A stretch of 64,000 nt of DNA. It comes from Thiodubiliella sp900128405 (GTDB lineage: Bacteria; Pseudomonadota; Gammaproteobacteria; PS1; Pseudothioglobaceae). The stretch spans positions 1,911,096 through 1,975,095 of the forward strand of contig OY821614.1 in assembly GCA_963682085.1 (NCBI GenBank), given 5' to 3'. The notes under the pieces are model-generated. The model saw only the letters and a list, made by a program, of their open reading frames with translations, searched no databases and was not told the DNA's origin. The first letter of the stretch is position 1, and each line of letters starts with the position of its first letter. Positions 42,362 through 50,769 of the stretch are shown here, in pieces. The position numbers and the translations under genes were made by a program.

Positions 42362-43195
42362 TTTAGCGTCATAAAATAGCTTAGAATCAGAAAATGTATT
42401 CCATTTTTCTTTTGAATTCTCACGAAGACTTCCAATTCTTGGTTGACCTTTTTTAAATAACCACTGCGAAAGTTCAATTGTTTTTTCAATACCTTCTTGC
42501 ACTGTTTGTTTTGGTGATTCATTAGCAATATCCAGCCCAGTTAGAGAGCTTGCTGAACCTGTTTCTTTATCCAGTTTAAGGGTAACAATATATGGTTCAT
42601 TGGTTATAAACTGTACATAGCCTTCATGGGTAGAGTCACAAGACCACGAATAAATATCTAACTTTATCAAATCAAGAACTACATGTAAACATATATGAAG
42701 CCAGTAACCAATTTTATATGCAGGGACCGAGTTTATTAACTCAGAAGCATCTTTAGGCCAGAAATTATCATCAAAATGAGCTGTTAATTTATTTCTGTAA
42801 TTAGTAAGCTCAGAGCCCCACTCAAAGGGAACAAACTTAGAAAAGTCCTCATGTATTTTTTGAACTTGTTTTACATCTTCTTTGCCGATGTGTTTTCTTG
42901 TACTTTGGTCACCTATAATAGTTTTGCAAAGTTCATTTATTGCTTTCGCAAGACTATGTACTTGTCCTGCGATAACTTTAGCCCTACGTTTACGTTTCCC
43001 TGAGTTTTTTGTTGCTACATCTTCCAGTAGACCATTAATATCTAGGATAATTTCAAAGCAAGCCCAAAGTCGTTTTGAAGTAGGCAATGAAGGATACCAA
43101 GTTATTGCACCTTCATCACTTTCTCCGGCAGTAACAATTTTTCTTGAAATTGGATCGAGATAAATTGGAATTCCTTTTTGGTCAGATTTTTCCAC
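42356..43195 (-). CDS. Hypothetical cassette protein with HEPN-like motif
   Basis: A 279-residue soluble protein, predominantly helical. ELTNYRNKLTAHFDD contains R-x5-H, which fits the Rx4-6H pattern of HEPN ribonucleases, though fold membership cannot be shown by eye. The C-terminal third includes GSASSLTGLDIANES. An AAGGAAATTT ribosome-like site precedes the ATG at 43195. It is the first gene of the cassette array in the direction of transcription. Confidence 0.55.
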   Translation of the reverse strand: MEKSDQKGIPIYLDPISRKIVTAGESDEGAITWYPSLPTSKRLWACFEIILDINGLLEDVATKNSGKRKRRAKVIAGQVHSLAKAINELCKTIIGDQSTRKHIGKEDVKQVQKIHEDFSKFVPFEWGSELTNYRNKLTAHFDDNFWPKDASELINSVPAYKIGYWLHICLHVVLDLIKLDIYSWSCDSTHEGYVQFITNEPYIVTLKLDKETGSASSLTGLDIANESPKQTVQEGIEKTIELSQWLFKKGQPRIGSLRENSKEKWNTFSDSKLFYDAKI

Positions 43196-43638
43196 TCAAA
43201 TTTCCTTAAAATATAACTGTTATTATAAAAGACATATTTCCCTATATCACGATATTAAAAATAAACTCTGTAAAAAAGAGCCAGATTTTATCTATTTTTA
43301 AACTAAAGTTTAAATTTAGCAAAATGATAACAGAAAGCAAATCAATTGTTTAATGAATGCGTGGAATAATTTTTAAGTTTATGGGTGTATTTGTGGCAAG
43401 TGTAAGATGTTTTGGATAATTTTACTTTGTTGTGGTATTTAAGAGTTATTTTGTGATGATTGGCGGGATAATGGCGCCTTTTTTAAGGAGAGTGGGCTTT
43501 GGTGGAGGGTAGAAAATTAGGAAAGAGTAGGGTAATGGGCTGGTGTGTGGTGGGAAAAATATGGGTGTGCATTTTCAATTTATTAACATCAATGGCAACA
43601 TAAGGGCTTGATTTAAGAGTGAATTTATGTAAATAATA
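43196..43638. other. Gap between the cassette array and tRNA-Leu
   Basis: No credible gene, and in particular no integron integrase, is visible. The DNA is AT-rich near 43196-43330 and more GT-rich after. The array promoter would have to lie here. Confidence 0.5.
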
Positions 43639-43725
43639 TGGTGCCCGGGGCCGGAATCGAACCGGCACGCCCGTGAAGGCGCAGGATTTTAAGTCCTGTG
43701 TGTCTACCAATTTCACCACCCGGGC
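43639..43725 (-). tRNA. tRNA-Leu (anticodon UAA)
   Basis: 87 bases on the minus strand, from GCCCGGGTGGTGAAATTGG to the encoded CCA. Acceptor arms GCCCGGG and CCCGGGC pair perfectly; the anticodon loop ACTTAAAATC gives UAA; GGTTCGATTCC is the T-loop; the long variable arm fits class II tRNA-Leu. It marks the right border of the accessory island. Confidence 0.96.
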
Positions 43726-43819
43726 AGTAAATGTTTAATTGCTTATAGACACATTAAAAAGAGGAAATTATATACTAAGCGTCGGTAAAATTCCATTCTT
43801 TTGTGGGATGGATAATAAA

Positions 43820-44053
43820 ATGGGGATTATTAAAGTGCTTCTGTTTACTTTGTTGGCGGTGGGTGTGTTTTTGGTGTTTAAAAAAATTAGGAAGGTGTCT
43901 GATGATAAGGTGGCGGCGAAGTCATTTGGCAATAAAATGTTGGGGTGTTGTATTTGTGAGACGCATATTCCTGAGCGTGAGGCGATTATGCATAGAGATA
44001 AGGTGTATTGTTCTGAGGCACATTTAAAACAAGGATTAGGAGAAGGCGAATGA
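43820..44053 (+). CDS. PP0621-like small membrane protein
   Basis: About 77 residues from the ATG at 43820 (an alternative ATG is at 43808). A membrane helix (IIKVLLFTLLAVGVFLVF) is followed by MLGCCICETHIPEREAI and VYCSEAHLKQG, with Cys and His residues arranged as in PP0621-type proteins. Role unknown. The stop overlaps the yciB start by 4 bases. Confidence 0.75.
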   Translation: MGIIKVLLFTLLAVGVFLVFKKIRKVSDDKVAAKSFGNKMLGCCICETHIPEREAIMHRDKVYCSEAHLKQGLGEGE

Positions 44054-44697
44054 AGTTATTATTAGATTTTTTACCGATTGCATTATTTTTTATTGTGTAT
44101 AAGTTGATGGGACTGTATGCGGCGATTTATGCGATGATTGCGGCGAGTGTGGTGCAGGTATTGGTCGCTAGGTGGCGCACGGGTAAGTTTGAGAAGATGC
44201 AGGTGATTACTTTGGCTTTATTGGTGGTGTTTGGTGGGGTAACGCTGGCGGTGAGGGATCCGGCATTTTTGATGTGGAAGGTGAGTGTATTGTATGTGGT
44301 GTTTGCTTTGGCGTTGATTGGCAGTTTGTGGATTGGTAACAAGCCGTTGTTGCAGAGGATGCTTGGTAAGGAGTTGGATTTGCCTGGGGTGGCTTGGAAT
44401 CAGGTTACTTGGTTGTGGGGGCTGGGTTTTGTGGGTATTGCGATTGTGAATGGGTATTTTGTGCGATTGGCATTGACAACCAGAGGGGAATTATTTGCTA
44501 CTACCACATTGGATAAGAAGTTAGAAATGACAGAATTGGATTGTGCGACTACCACTGCGGTGCAATTGTGCCAGAGTGCACAGCAGGCGGAAGCGTCTTG
44601 GGTGAATTTTAAATTATTTGGCACAATGGGACTGACTTTTGTATTGATTGTTATTACCGTTATTTTTATTAGTAAATATACTAAGGATAAAGTATGA
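44050..44697 (+). CDS. yciB: Inner-membrane septation protein YciB/IspZ
   Basis: A 215-residue polytopic protein. LLDFLPIALFFIVYKL, ATAVSV-like AASVVQVLVARWRTGKFE, and ELDLPGVAWNQVTWLWGLGF match the YciB/IspZ family (septation protein A). It takes part in cell-envelope synthesis or division. Neighbouring genes are translationally coupled on both sides (4-base overlaps with the PP0621-like gene and gcvT). Confidence 0.9.
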   Translation: MKLLLDFLPIALFFIVYKLMGLYAAIYAMIAASVVQVLVARWRTGKFEKMQVITLALLVVFGGVTLAVRDPAFLMWKVSVLYVVFALALIGSLWIGNKPLLQRMLGKELDLPGVAWNQVTWLWGLGFVGIAIVNGYFVRLALTTRGELFATTTLDKKLEMTELDCATTTAVQLCQSAQQAEASWVNFKLFGTMGLTFVLIVITVIFISKYTKDKV

Positions 44698-45770
44698 AAC
44701 AAACTCCTTTATATCAAGCGCATTTGGATGCGGGTGGAAAAATGGTTGATTTTGGTGGCTGGGAGATGCCGCTGAATTATGGTTCACAGTTAGAGGAGCA
44801 CAATCAAGTGCGACATGATGCGGGGATGTTTGATGTATCGCATATGACGGTGGTGGATTTTAAGGGCAGTGAAGCGAAAAAGTTTTTGCAAATTTTGATT
44901 GCCAATGATGTTGATAAATTAAAAACACAAGGCAAGGCGCTTTATAGTTGTATGCTCAATGAAACGGGTGGCGTGGTAGATGATTTGATTGTGTATTATC
45001 AAAATAATACCGATTATCGAATGGTAATTAATGCAGGCACGACAGACAAAGACATTGCTTGGATTAAGACGCAAGCACAGGGGTTTAAGGTGCGTGTTGA
45101 GCCAAAATTTGATTTGGCAATGATTGCGGTGCAAGGGCCAAATGCAAGAGAAAAGGTTTATCAAGCAATGAATGGTGTGGAAGAAATTTGTGGTAAATTG
45201 AAGCCATTTAACGCCGCCAGTGTTGGGAATTTATTTATTGCCAGAACAGGTTACACCGGCGAAGATGGTTTTGAGATTATGCTCCCTGAAAAGTCTGCTG
45301 AATTTACTTGGAAAATGTTATTAGAAGTGGGCGTTAAGCCTTGTGGACTAGGTGCTAGAGATACATTGCGTTTAGAAGCGGGAATGAGTTTATACGGTGC
45401 AGAAATGAATGAAACTGTTTCGCCTTTAGCAGCGGCTTTGACTTGGACGGTGGATTTGTCTGATGAAAATCGTCAATTTGTGGGGCGTGAGGCATTAGAG
45501 GCGTTAAAGCATAAAGGTGCAGATAAAACTATTGTGGGTTTGGTGTTAGAAGGCAAAGGGGTTATTCGTAATCATCAGCAAGTAATAACCAATTTGGGTA
45601 TAGGTGAGGTAACTTCAGGGTCTTTTTCACCAACAATGGGTAAGGCGATTGCGCTTGCTAGTGTGCCAAAAGGAGCGCAAGGATTGTGCGAAATTGAGAT
45701 GCGTAACAAGAAAGTATCAGCTAAAATAGTCAAACCGCCTTTTGTGCGAAATGGCAAGATATTAGTTTAG
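44694..45770 (+). CDS. gcvT: Glycine cleavage system T protein (aminomethyltransferase)
   Basis: A 358-residue protein with FGGWEMPLNYGSQLEEHNQV, MFDVSHMTV, FIARTGYTGEDGFEIM and LGARDTLRLEAGMSLYG, the standard GcvT segments. It transfers the methylene group of the aminomethyl-lipoyl H protein to tetrahydrofolate. gcvH follows 8 bases later; gcvP is not in the window. No glycine riboswitch can exist directly upstream because the gene overlaps yciB. Confidence 0.96.
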   Translation: MKQTPLYQAHLDAGGKMVDFGGWEMPLNYGSQLEEHNQVRHDAGMFDVSHMTVVDFKGSEAKKFLQILIANDVDKLKTQGKALYSCMLNETGGVVDDLIVYYQNNTDYRMVINAGTTDKDIAWIKTQAQGFKVRVEPKFDLAMIAVQGPNAREKVYQAMNGVEEICGKLKPFNAASVGNLFIARTGYTGEDGFEIMLPEKSAEFTWKMLLEVGVKPCGLGARDTLRLEAGMSLYGAEMNETVSPLAAALTWTVDLSDENRQFVGREALEALKHKGADKTIVGLVLEGKGVIRNHQQVITNLGIGEVTSGSFSPTMGKAIALASVPKGAQGLCEIEMRNKKVSAKIVKPPFVRNGKILV

Positions 45771-45778
45771 GAGAAAAT

Positions 45779-46153
45779 ATGAGTGAAGTTAGAGACGATA
45801 GACAATATACTGAAACCCACGAGTGGATTTTAGACAATGGTGATGGTACTTATACAATGGGCGTTACCGACCATGCTCAGGCATTATTAGGCGATATGGT
45901 GTTTGTTGAATTGCCCAGTGAAGGTGATGAAGCCTCTATTGAAGATGAATTTTGTGTTGTGGAATCTGTGAAAGCAGCAAGTGGCGTATATGCACCTACT
46001 GATTTGGAAGTTGTTGAGGCAAATGAGGCGCTTGATGATGAGCCAGAATTGGTTAATACCAGTTGTTACGATAATGGATGGTTGGTGAAATTTAAGTCAG
46101 ATGCGATTGATGGCTTAATGGATGCTGATACTTATAGCGCAACATTAGACTAA
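45779..46153 (+). CDS. gcvH: Glycine cleavage system H protein
   Basis: A 124-residue lipoyl carrier protein. YTETHEWILDNGDGTYTMGV, LGDMVFVELPSEGDE and VVESVKAASGVYAP, where the Lys in ESVKA is the lipoylation site. Preceded by AGGAG. Functions with gcvT upstream. Confidence 0.95.
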   Translation: MSEVRDDRQYTETHEWILDNGDGTYTMGVTDHAQALLGDMVFVELPSEGDEASIEDEFCVVESVKAASGVYAPTDLEVVEANEALDDEPELVNTSCYDNGWLVKFKSDAIDGLMDADTYSATLD

Positions 46154-46163
46154 AACACCTTCA

Positions 46164-47975
46164 ATGATTAATTCTTTGGTTGCCTACAAGGGTAAACCTG
46201 CACGCGTTGCTAACATTATTGAAAGTAAGTTTGAGTTAGAATTTGTTGATGGCTCAACGCTTAAAGTTCGAGAAAAGGACTTTCGATTTATTCACCCTGA
46301 ATTTGTGCAGATTAATGCAGATTGTCCGCAGGCAGATTTTTCTGTGTTGGTGGATTTTCAAGAAGAAACACTAAGTTTGCAAGAAATTACCGAGTGGTTG
46401 TTTAATGATTTTACAACGCAAACGGCTTGGTGTGCTTGCTTGTTAGTTGAAGATGGGTTGTATTTTTACTGGCAAAAAGATGCGGTATTTGTGCGTCCAA
46501 CGGCACAAGTTGAAAGTGTGCAGGCTAAACGAGACAGTGAAAAATTAGCAGCTGAAAAATTAGCACATTGTGTTGATAATCTTGCCAAAAATACCTTTGA
46601 TGAGCAAGATGAGCCTTACCTAAAAGAAATTGCCAGAGTGGCACTTAATCAATCAAAAACTGCCAAAATTTTAAGCCACATTGGCGTGGAAAATTCACCC
46701 GAAAGTGCGTATAAATTACTGCTCAAAATACAATATTTTGCACCAAGTTTTAACCCTTATCCTGCACGCTTTGATATTCCAAAAGACGAAGAAATTGCTG
46801 TGCAAGTGCCAACCATTGAGCGTCTTGATTTAACACATTTGTCCAGTTATGCCATTGACAATGAAGGCTCAAATGATGCAGATGATGCGATTAGTATTGA
46901 GGGCGATACCTTGTGGGTGCATGTGGCTGATGTGGCAAATGTTGTGCCATCGGGGTCAGATTTGGATGTTTATGCTCAGCAGCGAGGTTCTAATTTTTAT
47001 TTGCCAGATACGATTATTCATATGTTGCCAACTTCGGTAACGGATGCCACTGCCTTAGGCGCAAGCGACAAATCTAATGCCTTGTCGTTTGGTTTTGAAT
47101 TTGATGGTGAAAGTATTAACAATATTAAAGTGGTGCAAAGCGTGATTAGCGTTACCAATACTACTTATAAAGAAGTTGATGAGATTTTGGCAGAAAATTC
47201 TAATGCTGATTTAGCCAAAATTAAAGCGATTGGCGAGGCACATAAAAAGTTCCGAGGTAGTTGTGGATCTATTAATTTACATCTGCCCAATGTGGAGGTG
47301 AAATTTATTGATGATAAGGTATTAGTAGCACCACAAGCGAGTAGTGCCAGTAGAGATTTGGTGGCTGAGATGATGGTGATGGCAGGGCGCACGATGGCAC
47401 AATTTACCAGTGATAATTTAATTCCTGTGCCTTATGTATTGCAGGATAAAGGGGATTTTTCTGAAGAATTTTTAGCAAAAAAAGACACCTTGACGCTAAG
47501 CGAATCATTTTTAGCGATTAAGAATTTTAAGCGTTCTGCAACTTCGGTGAAACCGTTATTACATTATGGCTTAGGATTGCCAGCCTATTTACGGGTAACC
47601 AGTCCAATGAGGCGCTATTATGATTTATTAGCACACCAACAGATTATTAATTTTATTACCAACAAGCCGATGTTGCCAGTGAGTCAAGTGAAAGAAATTA
47701 TTGGCTCAGTCAATATGGCACTGGCGAGTGTTGGCAGAGTAAGTCGCTTTAGTGATGACCATTTTAAATGCGTATTTTTAATGCAAAATCCAAAATGGAC
47801 AGGCACAGGCGTGGTAATTGATATTCGGGGCGATAAAGCATTATTTATGATACCTGAATTAGGAATGATGACGCAAATCAAGTTTAAAAACCTACCTAAA
47901 TTTGATGAAGAAATACAACTTCAAGTAAGTCGGGTGGATTTAGTGGATAAATCAGCGAATTTCAAGGTAGTTTAA
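46164..47975 (+). CDS. RNB-domain ribonuclease (RNase II family)
   Basis: A 603-residue protein. The catalytic RNB domain shows AIDNEGSNDADDAISI (metal-binding Asp cluster), LWVHVADVANVVPSGSDLD, YLPDTIIHMLP and VTSPMRRYYDLLAHQQI. The N-terminal 200 residues are unlike the cold-shock domains of RNase R, and no clear S1 domain is visible at the C-terminus, so it is closest to the RNase II-like proteins annotated simply as RNB-domain enzymes. It should degrade RNA 3'-5'. It overlaps the convergent lpxH 3' end by 24 bases. Confidence 0.85.
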   Translation: MINSLVAYKGKPARVANIIESKFELEFVDGSTLKVREKDFRFIHPEFVQINADCPQADFSVLVDFQEETLSLQEITEWLFNDFTTQTAWCACLLVEDGLYFYWQKDAVFVRPTAQVESVQAKRDSEKLAAEKLAHCVDNLAKNTFDEQDEPYLKEIARVALNQSKTAKILSHIGVENSPESAYKLLLKIQYFAPSFNPYPARFDIPKDEEIAVQVPTIERLDLTHLSSYAIDNEGSNDADDAISIEGDTLWVHVADVANVVPSGSDLDVYAQQRGSNFYLPDTIIHMLPTSVTDATALGASDKSNALSFGFEFDGESINNIKVVQSVISVTNTTYKEVDEILAENSNADLAKIKAIGEAHKKFRGSCGSINLHLPNVEVKFIDDKVLVAPQASSASRDLVAEMMVMAGRTMAQFTSDNLIPVPYVLQDKGDFSEEFLAKKDTLTLSESFLAIKNFKRSATSVKPLLHYGLGLPAYLRVTSPMRRYYDLLAHQQIINFITNKPMLPVSQVKEIIGSVNMALASVGRVSRFSDDHFKCVFLMQNPKWTGTGVVIDIRGDKALFMIPELGMMTQIKFKNLPKFDEEIQLQVSRVDLVDKSANFKVV

Positions 47976-48659
47976 CTCATCGTTAATTTGAATGGCATTG
48001 CCTTGATTGTCCTTCCAATCGCCTAAAACGAAACGCATGTATTGTTCGCCGTGGTGGGTATTTTGTCGGTGTGTGTGTCCGTGGATTAGGTCTGTATTGG
48101 GGTATTTTTGCATTAGTTTATCGGTTGTTTGTTGGTTAATATCCATAATTTGATGTGATTTATATTGCTGTGCTTCTGTGCTTTTCTTGCGTAATTGTCC
48201 ACTGAGTTTGAGGCGTGTTTTGTGCGGTAAGTGTAAGAAAATAAACTTGGTAATTGGATGTTGTAACACGCTTTTTAACTGTTGATAATGCTTGTCATCT
48301 GTGCATAATTCATCGCCGTGTATTAGCACATAATTTTTATGATTGGTTTTAAGTAAATACGGTGTATTAAGTAACACGCAACCTGTTTTTTTAGCAAATT
48401 TATCACCCAAAAGAAAATCACGATTACCGCCAGTGATAAAAACTTTGGTAGTGGCACTAAGTGTTTTTAGCGCCAAAATAACGCTTGGATAAGTATCAAT
48501 AGACAAATCATCACCTAGCCAAGTATTGAACAAATCACCTAAGATAAAAAGTTGTTCTGCTTTTGACGCATGCTCTTGGCAAAATTTAATAAACAAATTG
48601 ATTTTGTTCGTCTCATCGGGGATGAGGTGTAAATCTGCAATGAGCAATATGTGTGCCAT
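47952..48659 (-). CDS. lpxH: UDP-2,3-diacylglucosamine diphosphatase
   Basis: A 235-residue metallophosphoesterase. LIADLHLIPDETN, FILGDLFNTWLGDD, FITGGNRDFLLG and YVLIHGDELCTDD plus HGHTHRQNTH at the C-terminus are the LpxH metal motifs. It produces lipid X in lipid A synthesis, at the inner face of the membrane. The gene starts 11 bases downstream of the cyclophilin gene, matching the ppiB-lpxH order of gammaproteobacteria. Confidence 0.93.
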   Translation of the reverse strand: MAHILLIADLHLIPDETNKINLFIKFCQEHASKAEQLFILGDLFNTWLGDDLSIDTYPSVILALKTLSATTKVFITGGNRDFLLGDKFAKKTGCVLLNTPYLLKTNHKNYVLIHGDELCTDDKHYQQLKSVLQHPITKFIFLHLPHKTRLKLSGQLRKKSTEAQQYKSHQIMDINQQTTDKLMQKYPNTDLIHGHTHRQNTHHGEQYMRFVLGDWKDNQGNAIQINDELNYLEIR

Positions 48660-48670
48660 AGAGTAGACTG

Positions 48671-49363
48671 TTATTTAATCGGTTTTTTAGTAACTGATTT
48701 TTTCTTGGCAGGCTTTTTAGTGGCAGTTTTTTTAGGAGCAGTTTTTTTGGTAGCAGTCTTTTTAGTAGTCACTTTTTTAACAGGTGCTTTTTTAGCAACC
48801 GCTTTTTTAACAGGCACTTTTTTAGTAGCAGTCTTTTTGGCAGCCACTTTTTTCTTAACTACTTTTTTCTTAGTTACCGCTTTAACAGTTGCCTTTTTGA
48901 TAATAATAGCATCATTTGGCACATCGGCGTGCATACCGTGATGACCCGTGTTTACCAAATTGATTTTATCAACCACGGCATGCCCCTCAACCACTTCGCC
49001 AAACACGCAATAACCCCAACCATCTTGAGCAGGATAATCTAAAAAACTGTTGTTTGTGGTATTGATAAAAAATTGTGAACTGGCTGAATGTGGCATCGTA
49101 GTTCTTGCCATTGCAATCGTGTATTTGGCATTTTTTAAGCCATTTTTTGCTTCATTTTCAATTTCTTTTTTGGTTGATTTTTCACTCATATCTTCAGTAA
49201 ACCCCCCACCTTGGATCATAAAGTTTTTAATCACACGGTGAAAAATTGTGCTATCGTAAAAGCCATTTTTGACATAATTTATAAAGTTTTTGGCAGTAAT
49301 TGGTGCTTTTTTTTCATCCACTTCAATGTGAATGCCACCTATGTTAGTTTTAAGAATAATCAT
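48671..49363 (-). CDS. Cyclophilin (PpiB-type) with a histone-H1-like tail
   Basis: A 230-residue protein. The start at 49363 gives MIILKTNIGGIHIEVDE; the domain runs to about residue 155 with FHRVIKNFMIQGGG, ASSQFFINTTNNSFLD and GYCVFGEVVEGHAVVDKI, as in peptidyl-prolyl cis-trans isomerase B. Residues 156-230 are almost only Lys, Ala, Thr, Pro and Val in TKK/AKK repeats (TATKKVPVKKAVAKKAPVKK), like bacterial histone-H1 homologues. The tail is basic and disordered and would bind nucleic acid. It appears to be a genuine fusion because no stop or start separates the two parts. lpxH follows by 11 bases. Confidence 0.9.
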   Translation of the reverse strand: MIILKTNIGGIHIEVDEKKAPITAKNFINYVKNGFYDSTIFHRVIKNFMIQGGGFTEDMSEKSTKKEIENEAKNGLKNAKYTIAMARTTMPHSASSQFFINTTNNSFLDYPAQDGWGYCVFGEVVEGHAVVDKINLVNTGHHGMHADVPNDAIIIKKATVKAVTKKKVVKKKVAAKKTATKKVPVKKAVAKKAPVKKVTTKKTATKKTAPKKTATKKPAKKKSVTKKPIK

Positions 49364-49461
49364 AATCAATACATTTAAATAAAAATGTAAATTATACCTT
49401 TCGTAAGTGGTTGCCTTAGCGTATAATTGCCCATTTTTACGACACATAGACAGGTTTTATT

Positions 49462-49773
49462 ATGTATGCAGTTATCAAAACAGGTGGTCAGCAATTTAGA
49501 GTTGAGCAAGGCACAACGCTAAAAGTTGAAAAATTAGAAGTTGAGCCAGGCAAGAGCATCACCTTTAAGGATGTTCTAATGGTTGCCGATGGTGATAAAG
49601 TTGAAATTGGTTCACCCCTAGTGGCAAAAGCCAGTGTTGAAGCGAAAGTGATTTCTCAAGGCAAAGGAAAAAAAGTACATATTCTTAAATTCCGTCGTCG
49701 TAAGCACTCAATGAAGCAACAAGGTCATAGACAGTTATTCACTGAGATTGAAATTACAAAAATTAATTCATAG
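49462..49773 (+). CDS. rplU: 50S ribosomal protein L21
   Basis: A 103-residue protein beginning MYAVIKTGGQQFRVEQGTTL and containing ILKFRRRKHSMKQQGHRQ, which are diagnostic. First gene of the rplU-rpmA operon; divergent from the cyclophilin gene. Confidence 0.97.
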   Translation: MYAVIKTGGQQFRVEQGTTLKVEKLEVEPGKSITFKDVLMVADGDKVEIGSPLVAKASVEAKVISQGKGKKVHILKFRRRKHSMKQQGHRQLFTEIEITKINS

Positions 49774-49785
49774 GAGTATAAACTC

Positions 49786-50043
49786 ATGGCACATAAAAAA
49801 GCAGGCGGTAGTACTAATAACGGTAGAGATTCCGTATCAAAACGCTTAGGTGTAAAAAGATTTGGCGGTCAACTGGTATTAGCTGGCAACATTTTAGTTC
49901 GTCAAAGAGGCACTAAATTTCACCCAGGCGTTAATGTTCGCAAAGGTAAAGACGACACATTATTTGCCATTGCAGATGGTAGAGTAACTTTTGCTAAAAA
50001 AGGTAAATTTATGCGTCAAACTGTCTCAATTCAAACTATATAA
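49786..50043 (+). CDS. rpmA: 50S ribosomal protein L27
   Basis: An 85-residue protein: MAHKKAGGSTNNGRDSVSKR, LGVKRFGGQLV and RQRGTKFHPG are diagnostic. It follows rplU by 12 bases. The usual third gene obgE does not follow here. Confidence 0.97.
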   Translation: MAHKKAGGSTNNGRDSVSKRLGVKRFGGQLVLAGNILVRQRGTKFHPGVNVRKGKDDTLFAIADGRVTFAKKGKFMRQTVSIQTI

Positions 50044-50131
50044 CCTTAGATAGTGGTATTAAAAAGAAATTAATGAATTGTTGACAAATTAATGTATTAC
50101 AATGACTAGTCCACAATAAAAGGAGTTAGCA

Positions 50132-50155
50132 ATGAGAGATGTAATAGATGATTGA
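50132..50155 (+). CDS. Seven-residue leader ORF with strong ribosome site
   Basis: AGGAG at 50121-50125 is followed at good spacing by ATG and MRDVIDD then TGA. The stop overlaps the start of the next gene (ATGATTGA), so translation of the short frame could be coupled to it. It may be a true leader peptide or the residue of a frameshifted start. Confidence 0.35.
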   Translation: MRDVIDD

Positions 50156-50696
50156 AGTGGGTTTAGCAACAATACCTAGTGTTATTATAGGTATTGTTGC
50201 TAGTTATATTGCTTCTAAAATATTCTTATATACTAACAATAAGAAACATAAGCCAAATATATTGATTTCAGATAAATTTATTATGTCTGAAAGAAAAGAT
50301 GGCACTCAAAGTTTAAAAATTAAACTTATAAATAAAACAGATCAAGATCTTGTTAATATTCGTATAGTGGTAAAAGGTTTTGAAAATCGCTCTCCAAGTG
50401 GTAGTATTTCACTTATATACTTGCATCATATAGCCGATCGTGAATTGATGTATATTAAGAAATTTGATGCTAGTGATAATAATGCCGAGTACGCACACCA
50501 GTCCCACCTTTATATAAAAGACGAGGATATACAAATAGAGTGCTTAAAGTATCAAATCATCCGCCTATCTATTACAGCAGATTGTCCTTATTACAATACT
50601 TCTAGTATTGATATTAAAGACTATAAAGTCGAGACTGATATCATGCAAAGAGATTATCGTTTTAATACAGGTGATTCAGTGTCAATAACCAGTTAG
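50148..50696 (+). CDS. Membrane-anchored hypothetical protein
   Basis: A 182-residue protein with an N-terminal helix (GLATIPSVIIGIVASYIAS) and a soluble part with alternating strands (QSLKIKLINKTDQDLVNIRI, YQIIRLSITADCPYY). No family is recognised. Its own start has little ribosome site of its own; translation may depend on the short upstream frame. It is unlike the flanking housekeeping genes. Confidence 0.55.
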   Translation: MIEVGLATIPSVIIGIVASYIASKIFLYTNNKKHKPNILISDKFIMSERKDGTQSLKIKLINKTDQDLVNIRIVVKGFENRSPSGSISLIYLHHIADRELMYIKKFDASDNNAEYAHQSHLYIKDEDIQIECLKYQIIRLSITADCPYYNTSSIDIKDYKVETDIMQRDYRFNTGDSVSITS

Positions 50697-50769
50697 ATTT
50701 CTTAAAAAATGTTTGTATCAGCGATACGAAACTCTTTATTTTTAAAATAATGATTACAAAGGATTTACT

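Noticed and set aside
43483..43719. Protein-like frame across the tRNA gene
   Set aside because: It is the translation of tRNA-Leu and its flank; the tRNA structure explains the sequence fully.
44650..44700. Glycine riboswitch before gcvT
   Set aside because: gcvT overlaps yciB by 4 bases, so there is no leader in which a riboswitch could fold.
48651..48941. Hydrophobic plus-strand frame rich in Phe, Leu and Ala opposite the cyclophilin tail
   Set aside because: It is the complement of the Lys/Ala repeat codons, not an independent membrane protein.
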